Assembly: GCA_025093555.1 (NCBI GenBank)
Contig: JAIWNF010000011.1
Location: forward strand, 186,001-250,000
Reading direction: 5' to 3'
DNA length: 64,000 nt
Source: Circinella umbellata
Taxonomy: Eukaryota; Mucoromycota; Mucoromycetes; Mucorales; Lichtheimiaceae
Position numbers and translations under genes: made by a program. This document shows positions 24,474 to 36,500 of this stretch, in pieces. Within the stretch, counting starts at the first letter, position 1; every line of letters starts with the position of its first letter. The notes below the pieces were generated by a model. The model did not search any database and was not told the origin of the DNA. It saw nothing but the letters and a program-made list of their open reading frames with translations.

Positions 24474-25936
24474 CTACATAATTTCAAGAGGATCTTTATC
24501 AAGTTTGCTAACAACAACTTCAATTGCATCGCCTTCAGCAGACCGCTCATTTACTAACATATCTTGTAACTTGGGCCGAAGTACAGCGGATAAATATCCT
24601 CTTTCAGTGTTTGTATGTTCACCTAATAATAAAAAAATATAGTAAGTCATACATTCTATAATTTTAAGTTTGGATGTATGGATGAAAAAGTTTGTTTCAT
24701 AAACAATAACTTACATAAGATAACATTAGTTCCCTTTGCCAAAGCTGCTAAAACATCATGATGTCCCATTTCACCTGTGAAGAATAAGTCAGCATCTACT
24801 GGATTCAATACGGATGAGCCCGAACCTGCACAAATAGCTACCGTCTTAATCAATTCACTTCCATTATTCACTTTGGCAACTCTAACTGGTTGTTTTTGTT
24901 GTTGTAATCGTAATTGTTGTTGGGGGGAAACGATAAAGATACAATCAATATAATATAATATAAACAAAAGAATATTTGATAAACAATTATAACACAATAC
25001 CCCATTTTCTCTCTAACAACCCCCTTCATCACACATACACAAACATCTAAAATAATGATAAACTTACTGAAAGGTAATCCTGTCAATTCTTTAATTTTAT
25101 CAATGACAACAGTAAGTGGTGTAGGTTCATCATAAGTAAATAAACGACCTGTGCCTGCTTGTTCATGACCTATCCAATAACATATTAGAACAAACTCTTT
25201 TACTTTTTTTTTCCAATTAAATATTATCTTATTACCTTCAGGAGGGTTCAAAGCAGGTTCAATAGGTTGTACAATGCCTTTTCCTAAACCACTTGCCAAC
25301 CAATCATTGACTATGCATTATTTGTTAAATACCAAGAGATAAGACAATCATTTGCATAATAATAACAATAATAATAATAAACAAACCTCCATCAACACAG
25401 TTATCACAAGCAGTATGGGGGGAATAAATACCCACACCCTTTGCAATGGCTTTCATGACAATATCCTGTTTAACATCATCTTGAACCAATCTTTTCATTG
25501 CTCTAAAAATGGGTGGATGATATGATACAATTGTTCCGACCTAAATAATTCGTTGTCAATATACATAGATATTATCACTACATAAAAAAAAAAGTATTAA
25601 CTTTTTTTCTTTTTATTTACCTTGGGATCTGACAATGCTTCTTCAAGCACTTGTGGAGTTAAATCAATAGTTAAAAAAACCTTATTACATTGAGGTTGAG
25701 GATAAGGTGGCTCTAGAAATTGAATGAATGAATAAATAAATAAATTGTTGGGTGACATTTTTCACTTTTACACACACCCAAAAAAAAATAAAGTGTTTTT
25801 CGAAATTTCAAGTTTTTATTTTTATTTTGATTGTATATTTACCAACAAGTACGCCAACATTATCCCACCTTGTATCAGCAAGCTCTAATGGAGCAATAGT
25901 TCGCATGCATCGGACAACTTTAGATAAAAGTGACAT
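24474..25936 (-). CDS. NIF3: NIF3-like protein (dinuclear metal family)
   Basis: Seven exons (25936-25843, 25712-25621, 25540-25387, 25310-25236, 25169-25068, 24885-24715, 24622-24474) join in frame to 278 aa, a normal NIF3 length. Conserved features are PLELADTRWDNVGVLV near the N-terminus, IVSYHPPIFRAMKRL, IYSPHTACDN, KTVAICAGSGSS, ADLFFTGEMGHHDVLAALAK and CEHTNTERGYL near the C-terminus; the His and Glu residues of these motifs bind the two metal ions. The biochemical role of eukaryotic NIF3 is unsettled; the bacterial relative was named GTP cyclohydrolase 1 type 2. The intron after LPF ends in AACCAG. It lies head-to-head with the NmrA-like gene, 216 bp apart. Confidence 0.92.
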
Positions 25937-26152
25937 TTTAACAAAGTAAAAAAAAGTTGTAATAAACTCGTTATGACGAAAGAAAAAGAAAAAAAAGGTA
26001 CCCAAAAAAATGTGACGCGTAGAAATCAAGTCCCATACGAAAAAAGAAATTCATGCAAAAGTATATAAAGTCAAATAGTTTTTCAATTCAATTTTTTTAC
26101 CATTCCAATTATCACTTTTTTGATAAGTAAACAAATCAACTACATTTTAATC
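25937..26152. promoter_or_regulatory. Shared upstream region of NIF3 and the NmrA-like gene
   Basis: 216 bp between divergent start codons, AT-rich with CT/TTC-rich patches. Both transcripts must start here. No specific factor site could be assigned. Confidence 0.5.
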
Positions 26153-27310
26153 ATGTCTCAACAACAACAACCTATTGCTATTTCCAACGTGGACTCTTTT
26201 CTTGGTTATGTCCTTGCTTACCGATTCCTTCAAGGCCGCCGTCAAGAGCAACAACAACAAGAAGTCCGAGTCTTAGCTCGTGATCCCCAAAATGTACAAG
26301 ATCTTGAACGATTGGGTGCCAAGATCATCCAAGTTGATTATCAAAACGAACAGCGTATTCAGCGAGAGCTGGAACGAGTTTCACTTCTGCTGATGATTCC
26401 CGAAGACTCGTCTAATGCTCGTCAAGAAGGTGATGTTTTGATTCGCGCTGCTCGTCAAGCTAATGTTCAATATGTCGGTTTGTTTTCGCTGTAAGTTTCT
26501 TTATTCTTACCCTTTCATTCAGGAGTCATATAAACGTCAATTATGTATGTTCTGAAAAATAAATAAATTATTAACTTTTGTATATAATAATATAGTGTTG
26601 GTGCTGATGAAGCTCAAGAGAAACAGCAACGATCCATTCGAAACATTCTTGAACTGGAACAGCAAATTCAACAACAATTCCGGGATAAACATGCTATTTT
26701 ACGTAGTTCCCTCTTCAATCAAATATTTTACTATTTGGACCCCATGATTGAAGGCCGTAACCAATTGGATTTGCCTGTCAGCCAAGAACGCAAATGGAGC
26801 ACAGTTGATGTTCGCGACGTTGCTGATGCTGTCTACAACTTGTCACGTCAGAACGGCCAACGTGAAAACACTTTCTTTGGTACATTGGGCAATGAAAAGC
26901 GTCTTTATCAATTTACTGGTAACCAAACACGTAATGGTCAAGAAATTGTTCGTGAATGGTCTCAAGCTTTGGGTAACGGTCGTAAAATTGAATACAAGCA
27001 AATCCAACCTCAAGAACTTGAACAATATCTTCGTGGCATACGTGATGATTCCCGTTTCAGAAATAGACCTGATGACAACAATGATCAAGATCAAGACGAT
27101 CAACAACGTCGTGATAGACCTCATAGTCTTCCATTGGGTCGTTTCCTTAACAATGAGTTCATTCGTTTGCTTAATGATATCTTTGCTTTAGCTGATCGTG
27201 GTAAACTTGAAAATAGTACACGTGATCTTCAACAACTTCTTGGTCGTCAACCTCAAGAAATTGGTGAATACTTCCAAAACAATCGTGACAATTTCAATAA
27301 ACTTCGTTAA
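26153..27310 (+). CDS. NmrA-like atypical short-chain dehydrogenase family protein
   Basis: Two exons (26153-26490, 26596-27310; 105-nt intron) give 350 aa. The fold pattern is NmrA/HSCARG: an N-terminal beta-alpha unit, VRVLARDPQNVQDLERLGAK, then IIQVDYQNEQRI, LLLMIPEDSS, HAILRSSLFNQIFYYL and WSTVDVRDVADAVYNL. Family members bind NAD(P) and act as redox sensors or regulators more often than as enzymes. The usual GxxGxxG dinucleotide loop is not present: the equivalent loop reads ISNVDSFLGYVLA, so nucleotide binding may be altered. The C-terminal half is unusually rich in Gln, Arg and Asp (RPDDNNDQDQDDQQRRD). The codon choice is that of a well-expressed gene, with few rare codons. Confidence 0.8.
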
Positions 27311-27746
27311 TAAGAATAAAAAAAAACATTTATTCTAGCTTTGTATTAATCAACAGTTGCAGTTCCCCCCCTCCCCTTCCCCTTCCCCTTACTTGACCAA
27401 TGATGTGATATTTTTTAAAAACAAATAAAAAAAATACGGTTGTTATTAAAAAAAAACTTTGTTAATTTGTAATATTTTTTTACTGTTGAAATACAGAAGA
27501 AAGGGGTATTTACAAAATGATAATAGAAGTGTGTGCTTTTTTGAAAAAGGAATGAGATCTGTACATTGTAATATATATATATGGATTGATGATGGTGAAA
27601 GGATGAAACAAGTTTTTCTGAAGTAATTTGATAATAGTGATTGTGGTACTGGTAGTAAATAGTAATAATAATGACGAGTGGTTCGAATAAGAGTAATGAA
27701 ACCAATTAAGTAAAAATGGTAAAAGGAGAGAAAAAAATTGAAGGAA
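27311..27746. other. Intergenic between convergent NmrA-like and MDM34 genes
   Basis: 436 bp of 3' UTR sequence from both sides, with a CCCCTTCCCC pyrimidine patch near 27366-27390. No gene was seen. Confidence 0.6.
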
Positions 27747-29540
27747 TTAATTAACATTATCATTGTTACGTAATGAAAGACGAATAATGCGCCGTTTAGG
27801 GACCTTTCGACCTCGTCTATTCATTGGTTTTGCCTTGACAGCATGAGGAAAACTTCTACACACGCTATGTTGGATAACTGGGGGTAATGGCGATAAAGTA
27901 CGATTAGCACATGTCAGTTGGGCCAGCCTTGCTGTCAATGTGTTTTTAGTGGGTCGTAAAATGATTTCTTGATCAAACATGATGGGTATTTGTTGTTCTG
28001 CTGTTGGTCCAGCTAAGGATGGGATTTCGGGTCCTTCAACCACATACCATGGCGCATCACCATCTTCAGCATATATATCAGCAACGCTAGTAGAGGATAT
28101 CACAGATCCACATACAGTTGCAGATGGCGATGAAATGGTACTACTCAAATTCAAACTATCCAGGGAGACTGAATCATCTTCTACACAGTTTTGTAAATAT
28201 TGATGCATTGCTTGAATGGAAGCATATTGTGTATAAATAGCGGGCGGTGTTGTGGGTCGATACATTGGCATAATATCGGAGAAGGATGCTTGGCTTGAAT
28301 AGGATCGCATATCATCCTCGAAGCTGGAACAAGCGCTACTGCAATTACTGCTATAAAGTGATCCAGTTCCAATGAGTCCATTACCATAGATACTTTGAGG
28401 CGGTAAACATCCATTATGTTGTTTGGCTATTGCTTCAAGATCCATATTATTAAAATACATGGAAACATTATCAATAGGTGTGCAAGGTGTTGATGATGCT
28501 GCTGATGAAGGTAAAGAAAGTGCTGTAGGTAATGAATGAATGTCATCATCATGAATGATACTGTCATCGTTTATACCGAGACAGGGTCGAATCATGCCAG
28601 GGTCCGACATAGCAGATGATAATCCAAGTCGTCTCTGTTGTTGTTGCTGCTTTTTTTCTTGTTCTTCCTTTTCACGTTGATTTTGAATATGTCGTAAACT
28701 CAAGTTGTGTATCATCACTGGTAAATCTTCCTGAAACAGATTTCTTAATTGCTTTTCAATTTCGCGTTGTAAAAAGTTACGTACACTTGTTACACTGTCA
28801 AATGTTGAACTTATGACGATACTTTCCAATGGATCGTTTTTGAAAACAAGCGTAATTCCTTTCGTCTTTGATACAACAAGAACAATAATTCCACGCAATC
28901 GTAAGTCGCTAATACGTAATAACATTGGAACAACGAGTGGTTGATCTGCAGCTAATATTTTCGGTCGTGTATGTCGTGCAAGCTGTGATGTTGATTGTTT
29001 CGCATGCATTGGATTAGCCTATAATAATAAAATATTTTTGTCATTGTCGTGTGAGTTTTGATATTTGTTTTGCTTTTGTTTCTTTTAAGATCTTTCTTCT
29101 TATTCAAAACAGTATCCCTCCTTGTTGTTGTTATGTTATTTACCTGGACTTTAGTTTGCAAAACAATGTATGCATCACCTGCATAGGTGAGTTTAAAAAT
29201 ACCACGGAATTTGTCTGTTGTTAACTCGCCTACTTCTAAAATTTCAAGTTCTGGTGGCTGATGATCATGATTTGCATTATATTTGTATAAAGAAGGGGGG
29301 AAAGAGCTAAATTAGTTAGTTACTTGTAAACTTATTTGAAAAATGTGGGCGTAAAAATAGATATACATATATTTATAGAGAAGAAAAACTCACCTTAGTA
29401 CCCATATGTAATTCTTTCACTGTTATATGATCAACAATATTTTTTGGTTTATTGCCTTTATTGAGGGCAGCCTCTAATTGCGATTTTGCTTCGTCGTAAA
29501 AACCCGCATCGAATTCAGGCCAGTTGAATCGAAATGCCAT
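27747..29540 (-). CDS. MDM34: ERMES complex subunit Mdm34
   Basis: Three exons (29540-29394, 29257-29144, 29018-27747) give 510 aa. The N-terminus [15 protein letters not shown], then [40 protein letters not shown] and VQANPM, is diagnostic of Mdm34. The SMP lipid-binding domain (residues ~1-195) ends with [19 protein letters not shown], and a disordered Ser-rich tail follows. Mdm34 sits in the mitochondrial outer membrane and, with Mdm10, Mdm12 and Mmm1, tethers ER to mitochondria and moves phospholipids between them. The family's C-terminal part varies, which explains the length difference from budding yeast (459 aa). The Get1 gene, also ER-related, lies 1.6 kb upstream on the same strand. 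Confidence 0.95.
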
Positions 29541-31161
29541 TGTTGAAAGATATTTTTGGTTGTCGACTTTTTAAAGTTTAAATATTTTTTTTAGGTAGTA
29601 TAAAAACAAGATATTGAAGTAAACAAGAAAAGTGAAGATGAAGAAAAGAAAAGGTTAAGGTGGGAGGTGAATTGTGTTATAATTATTCTTAGTCGAGCAA
29701 CAGTTTTCTTTCTTATGAATACTGTTCCTGTTGTTTTTGTTACGATTTTATGTTAAACAATAGAAGATTAGGAAAGAATAACAGCATCAAAGCGTTCTAT
29801 GGAAAAGAAAAGAAGAACAAGAAAAAAAATTATAAAAAATAAAAAAAAATGGGATTTACCATCCGCTCCGTTCTAACATGTCATTCGGAATTTTTCGGCT
29901 GATACAACCGGGGTAACCCACCACTCTTTTTTTTTAGCTTGTGTAATATAAAAGAAAATAAATAGAATGATGTTATTACATGTCCTTGTCTTTATAAAAC
30001 TTTTACGTTAAAAGATTGTTACTTGGAGACAATTTTACCATAGAAATCGAAAAAGATTTTTTTTACCGGGCACCTTCGCTGTTACTGAGCAATAATAATG
30101 AATAAGAAACAAGAATATAATCTGTTTGTCTTTGCTCTTTATAATATGTTTTTGTGGGGAAGATTCCTTTTATGAATAGTCTGTGTAATTTTGATTGTTA
30201 TAAACAGAGTTTTAATTTTACCATCTTATTTTTATGTGCACGGTTTCAACTATAAAGACTAATAAGAAAAACAAAAATGCTCATGATGTTATGATAAATC
30301 TCAGTCTCAAAAAAAACAGCAGGTTTTACAACAGGAAGAAATGTATTCCGAACGTTTGCCATATTGTGGTTTCGCATAATAATCCGCCGCAATTAAAAAC
30401 CACCAATTTATAGATTGTCCTCCTATTTATTCACAATTTATTGTATTTAAATGGTTGCTAGGTACTACGATATAACCAGAATGTTTTATAGGAGAACCCT
30501 TTAAAAACAAGATTTTTTTTTCCTTATTCTATCCAATCTAACCATGATTTTTACCCCTCTGTTCTTTATCTTTAATGTAATTTCCCCTGTTTTTGAGAAA
30601 AGATTAGCTTTTATTTAATACCCCCGCGGCCGAACAACCAGCTGATACACTTTTTTTTTATTGCTTTGATAAAAAAAAATGGGTAATCCGATTTATCCAA
30701 AATGATACTGTGTACATACAAAAAAAATTGTCTTATATGATCAATGCCACAGCCAATTCCAACGAATTATCAATTGAATATACACTGACCTGAAAAAGGA
30801 ATGACAACTAATTAAACTATAATTCGTTAATACTATTATATTTGATATTGTTTAGAGCTACTATAAATAAACTTACTATTTGCGTGTGTAATATAATAGA
30901 TGAACTGCTTGTCCTAGAGTTACTAATAATCCTGTTATTGGAATTTACCATTTCATGCCGATCTTTTTTGTTCTTTGCGTTTATAAATCTACTATATTAC
31001 CCATCCATCACTTCCTTTGTTTTCAATGTATTGATTCTTATAAGTATATATAAAAAGGAGTCTTTGTTTATTTTTTTGTACTTTATACATTATCATTATC
31101 ATTATTGTTATACTCATTTGTATGTTTTATATGAAGAAGAAATTTGTCTTTAATTTATTTT
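29541..31161. other. Intergenic, no gene seen (1.6 kb)
   Basis: Upstream region of MDM34 and 3' region of GET1. AT-rich, with poly-A/T runs and one short GC patch at 30622-30642 (CCCCCGCGGCCG). A plus-strand open frame at 30842-31153 is hydrophobic and simple in composition and shows no family likeness. Confidence 0.55.
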
Positions 31162-32195
31162 TATGTAGTTGCTTCGACCTTCTTTTCAGGTAAAATGAAA
31201 TCACGAGCAATATTCACAGTTTGTTTTATAACTTGCCGACATGCTGAAACCCAAATAGCTACACTCACAGCACCTATATATTTTAATGTAAATTTATATA
31301 TCAAGATTAATTAATCTATCTCTTTAATAATACCCGTAAAATTCTTATCTTTTTTTTTTACCTTTTGGTGCCATTGGCATCCAAAGAAACCATTCAGCAG
31401 GACCAAACCAGCTTTTTGGTAAATAAAATGCTGCTCTTCTTGTATACCAAAATGCAATAATTGTACGTGTTCCATGAACAAAAAACCATAATACAGACTT
31501 GGCACGAAGTTCAAATGCTGCTTTAGCAAATGCAATATCCGAATCTATAATATCAAACACAAATCGCACATTAAAGAAAAGAAAAGAAAGCTTCAAATAT
31601 CTATATATATATATATTCGTAGCACCCCGTTTTGTCATGGTAATCATACATAATCCCCCATTCCTTCTTCCGCAAAGCGCGTCATTAAATTGAAAGCTTA
31701 CTTAGTTTTTCTAAATCGGCCATGCCTTTATCTAATTTCCGTCGCATTTTTGCCCATTTTGCAAACTCATCCTAAATAATTTATGAAAACCAAACATAAA
31801 AAGATGTTGTCAGTTATTATTGTTACTATTGCTATTGTTATTGTTGTGCTGGGTTCTGGTAGAGTTTGTTTATGAATAATACCTGTGAGGTTGTTTGGGA
31901 CAGATCGCTCTTCAATGTTAATAGATCGCGTTTCAGCTTTTGTTGTTTTATAATTCGTTTGTCATTGGTTGCTTTGATGTACCATCGATAAGCCTAAAAA
32001 AGAAAAAGTTACATTTGATTTGATTCGTATTATTAACAATTGGTTTGGCATTTTCTTAATACGTTATTTTTTTACAATGATATCAAATAAAAGCTGGTGA
32101 TAAATACAAACCTGTTGGGTGACATAAGAATAACCAAGGATAAGAATGGTTTCAGTTATTAAGACAATAAGTAAGATGCTAGTAGCCAAATACAT
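31162..32195 (-). CDS. GET1: Get1/WRB, tail-anchored protein insertase subunit
   Basis: Exons at 32195-32112, 31993-31883, 31771-31702, 31544-31362 and from 31273 join in frame. TM1 is in exon 1 (ATSILLIVLITETILILGYS). The cytosolic coiled coil follows (IIKQQKLKRDLLTLKSDLSQ, DEFAKWAKMRRKLDKGMADL), then KSVLWFFVHGTRTIIAFWYT and GPAEWFLWMPMAPK, and the last helix GAVSVAIWVSACRQ. This is the Get1 plan: with Get2 it receives tail-anchored proteins from Get3 at the ER. The C-terminus is uncertain. Read straight through, exon 5 stays open well past 31162; the short ending KVEATT-stop (31164-31162) is in frame only if a 50-nt intron (31232-31183) is spliced or one base is missing. Confidence 0.85.
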
Positions 32196-32472
32196 GGCGA
32201 AGAAGAAGAGTTTATATATTATTTGTGGTGTGGTTGTATATGGCAAAAACGCAAAGAAGAAAAGGAAAAAAAAAGACAGCGTGATCCTTCGTAATAATTC
32301 AAACACCTCACCCCAAGAAAATCACGCACTCATGCCTTCAGGGACTTTTTCTTTGTAACACCACCAGATACACAACCTTATAATGGTGAACAACTGCTCA
32401 TCTGTATTACACAGCACACATACACACAAGATCAACAGTAATATAATGCAACGTATTAAATCTACATGTTTA

Positions 32473-33516
32473 TTATAAATTATATTCTCGAAGGATAGAT
32501 AATGCATAGTTGGTTCGATTGGTTTTTGAATTAATATATTGCTTTGAAGGAATAGTACTACGAATCATCCATAATTGTTGTTTGCGCGTCTTGTTTTGAT
32601 GATAATCCAATCGACCGATATAATCTTCATATTTCGGAATCAATGTATATTGAATCAGATATTTCATTGTTTCATGATAACCACGCCATACTTCTCTGTG
32701 GATTTTGTAGGGGTCACGACCATTATACTTATCAGCCAGACCAAACCACTCTTCTATTTTATCCCAAGCCCGTTCAACACCAGCAAAGTTGTCATCTTTA
32801 TATACTTGTAAAGTACGTCTTCGTAATCTTCGGTGACACTCTTGACGTGTGCCATTATAATACCAATCAGGTCGAAGGTTTTCACCGTTGTAATGAGGTG
32901 GTAATAGATAAGCAAGTATTTTTTTGAGACCATCAACCAATTCTTCCATCTCTTGAATACTTTCTTGTTTTGTTTCTTGTTTTTCCAACACTTGATCAAC
33001 ATCCGGAAGATTTTCAAGTGCTTTCCGTAATTCTCGATGATGAGTTAATTCTATTTGTTTAAGTTGTCGTGCATAAGCAACAGAATCCCCGTTGGCTTTA
33101 CGAGGTGAAATGCCTTTGACTTGATAATATACGTCGTCAATATAATCTTCTTCGTTGTCGTCATTATACTTTGTTGTTGTGTGTAGTGTGGGTTGTAATG
33201 GAAGAGGGACAGTAGAAGATAAGGCGGTGGGAGTAGAATTGGTGAATACAGCGATCGGCTCATGAACAACGCCTCCTGTTTCTGCAGCTTCAGCATATGA
33301 TCGATGATTTACCCAAACGGTTGATCCTTCTGAAAATACTACGCCATCCTTGACTAATTCGTAAGCATTTGCATTAGTAGCATTCAATGGGGGAAATACA
33401 TCATTATCGGATAAATAGTGTGTTGCTTGACCAATAGTGGCATTATCATCATCATTGTTGTTATTATCATCGTGGTGATATTTGTTTTCAGCAAAGGCAA
33501 GTGTAAGTGCTGACAT
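32473..33516 (-). CDS. Unidentified 347-aa protein, no introns
   Basis: One uninterrupted frame of 347 codons with coding-like composition. The first ~150 residues are disordered and Asn/Asp/Thr-rich. Residues ~155-230 form a charged helical segment, probably coiled coil (KQIELTHHRELRKALENLP, QETKQESIQEMEELVDGLKK). The C-terminal ~130 residues look folded: ILAYLLPPHYNGENLRPDWY, ECHRRLRRRTLQVYKDDN, WDKIEEWFGLADKYNGRDPY, YLIQYTLIPKYEDYIGRLDY. I do not recognise the family. It is in tandem with GET1, 277 bp upstream of the GET1 start codon. No transmembrane segment or signal peptide is visible. Confidence 0.72.
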   Translation of the reverse strand: MSALTLAFAENKYHHDDNNNNDDDNATIGQATHYLSDNDVFPPLNATNANAYELVKDGVVFSEGSTVWVNHRSYAEAAETGGVVHEPIAVFTNSTPTALSSTVPLPLQPTLHTTTKYNDDNEEDYIDDVYYQVKGISPRKANGDSVAYARQLKQIELTHHRELRKALENLPDVDQVLEKQETKQESIQEMEELVDGLKKILAYLLPPHYNGENLRPDWYYNGTRQECHRRLRRRTLQVYKDDNFAGVERAWDKIEEWFGLADKYNGRDPYKIHREVWRGYHETMKYLIQYTLIPKYEDYIGRLDYHQNKTRKQQLWMIRSTIPSKQYINSKTNRTNYALSILREYNL

Positions 33517-36500
33517 GATAGTTTATGAGGAGGGAAAAAAAAGAAAGAAACTGTGAAGAAGAGGGTAAAAAAAAAGAAAATGTTAGATAAATAAATTAGT
33601 GTGATAAACTGTATTAATTTTTTATTATTGATAGGATAATAAATTAAAAAGGGAGGGTTTATATAGTTATATGCTATTACACCCCTCAATAACTGCGGTC
33701 AAAAGGTATTACAAGAGAGGTGGGGGCGCAGCAACAGTCCAACTAGTGCTGCGAGACCGGCAATACATTTATTTTAGTCTAACAAGAGGACCTACAATTA
33801 TATCACTCATGTGGTTACCCAGAATCATGCTCTTATGTCATTTTTCCCAGTCAACAACAACTCCTAATTAGTATTGACTGCAGTATATTAATATAGTTTT
33901 TTTGGGGGGTGAGAGGTATTATCACTCATTATTGCTAATCAGAAACTAAATAGCCAAAGAAATACGTAAATATTTCTCCCTTTTCCTTTCTGTGTGTCTT
34001 CTGATATAGATATATATATGCGTCCATGAGTCATTTTTTCTTAATTTTGCGTAGTAAATAAAGTGTTGTTACAACTTCTTATCTATGAATATATTACAGT
34101 TGTTTTTGATATAAACAATATATCTTTGTTATTTTATTTTTCTGGATAACAATAATTTATTATAAGACCAATTATACCTTAAACTTAGAAATAGAAACAC
34201 AAATAAAGAGTAATACACCCAATAATCATTAGTAGATAATTATAGCTTTGATTACTTGAGCCCTTTTTTTTTCCTTTGCAGGTTTAAGTGCTTGCTCATC
34301 CATTGAACCGGTTAATTCTTCTCTATCTTATAATTTAATTTTTGTGAATTCTATGGTTATTATGCAAAAGGTTCCATAACTCTTCACGATCCGTTTCTCG
34401 AGTACGTATTTTCGATTCCAAGATTAGTCAATAATGATATTTATCCAAAGACACAGAAAAGTAAGATACGGAATACATCGAAATTCTGATAATGCAACTT
34501 TTTTTAAAAAAAACACTTTCCCATCACTTTTCAGTTTTTCTGCAAACGAGTCTGATCCACCATCCAAATAAGAACCGACTTGGTCCGTTTGATAATGATT
34601 AAAGCAGGCAGAACTCAGTCTTCAGTAAAACAGTGCATTAACAATACGAATGGCTACTAAATTACTATTTTTCTTTACGTACGTATCGCTTCTATTACTA
34701 ATGGTAGTGAACACTCCATGGAATTCAGCATGAACCAGCGATTTATAGGAAGTCGAGAATTTGTAAGCCGTTTTAATGCTGATAATCCGCTAAAAATTAC
34801 CACCGTCATATGGACATTTTTATATATACATTTTTACGAGCAAACATCGTTGAAGTAAAGTATCATAACCATTCTTATCATATTGTAATTGTTTTTTTTT
34901 CAAAATACAGTATATATGAAGATATTTATTGTGAATCAATCGAATCTGTCGAATGAGACCAATTACGTATTACGTATGATTTGACTTACAACATAATCAA
35001 AGCTTTATTCATGATTATTAGCATTAATCTATGAGCTTGGGAATAGCATTTATTCTCGCGAGCAGCAATAGCCATCCGGACTTTAGCTTATTACTGCTAC
35101 TGCCGTTTTCTTCTTCATGTCGCTGATAAAGCCATTTTGATTTTGCAATTGAGATGGAATATCTTTGAATTGTCCAGAGAAATCACCACAAAGTTTATCT
35201 CAAGATATGTGGCACGAAAAAACAATCCAAAACCTTGTTCATATCACCATTTTATTCTTGATAGAATTATATATTCGTGAAGAAACAACCTGGCTTCTAG
35301 TGTTATTGGATTTGTAAATTGAGACATTGTTGCAAAATAAAGCTTAATCGTTTTCTGTTTCTCATTATTATATTAAGATATAGTCAAGTAAGATTGGCAA
35401 GCGATATCATCATCTAAAAACCACTAGATAAGAAAGAAAAATATATTGGTGTGATTCTCCCAAGTCCAATACCAAATACTTTGATACCATACCATTCTTT
35501 ACCTGGAGTAAAGCATAAGTAAGACGATGAAAACTTGAACAAGTTCAAATTATCCAAAATGAGCAAATGAAACTCCAGTTGTCACAATCATTACTTGAAA
35601 TTGAGATAACAAATTTAAAAGTTCATTGTAATCGGTAATTGTAATGACGAATAATTATGCATTATTGGTTTCAACTATTTCGCCCAAGTTTTTTTTTTGA
35701 TGATCATAAAACCATTCCCACTATATAATAAAAATATAAATACTTTACATAAACTGTATCTTCAACGAGTCCAAGTGTACAACATACATGTTGGACTATC
35801 TTTTTTAATACAACAAAGAAAATATGTTCATCTTTCTTCTTGGTAAATCCATATATATAGTAACTTGTCTAACATGACCGCCAACACCTTAAAGAACGTG
35901 CCAATCATCTAAATTATTATTTTTATTCAGTTCTTTGATATGACCACTTTTCTTAAATGCGTTATATACTTATTTCAAGTATCTGTTCAGCCATTTGATG
36001 GGACTTACAACATGGAATTCAAACATTACATATTTATTTTGTCTAGTTGTGAACAAATATCACCAACAATGTGAATACGTAATTTTCGTGAAATTTCTTA
36101 TGTTATCTTGAGTAACAACGATTAGTTGATGTTCAATTGATAGCATATTGTTCGGCAGTTAATAAAGCTTTAGTATTTTTAACAGCATTGACCATGTAAC
36201 AGAGCAATACGTATACGTACGTACCTAATTTTTTAAAAAAAGAAAGAGTAGAGGTGTGAAGTATAATACACAGTAATCACATGATTGTTATTGCTGAAAA
36301 TAAAAGTCAAAAACCTGCGTTTTATGTAGATAATGTTTTTCAGTAGATCATTTTATATGTATTAAAAAGATTATATGATGTCATTGTTTTTAGTCGTTAG
36401 ATTGATATGAAGTACTATATTCAATCTTATTATTAGTAACTTGATGGTACAACTCGATCGCTGGTTTCTTTCTATAAAATTCACCATGGTATACTTATAT

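Noticed and set aside
24394..24642. Plus-strand 82-codon frame
   Set aside because: It mirrors the last exon of NIF3 on the other strand.
30842..31153. 103-codon plus-strand hydrophobic frame
   Set aside because: Simple Leu/Ile/Tyr/Phe composition from AT-rich DNA, no homology, and it lies in the 3' flank of GET1.
29144..32195. MDM34-GET1 neighbourhood as a functional ER contact-site cluster
   Set aside because: The two genes are 1.6 kb apart with separate promoters, and fungal genes of this kind are usually scattered; adjacency alone is weak evidence.
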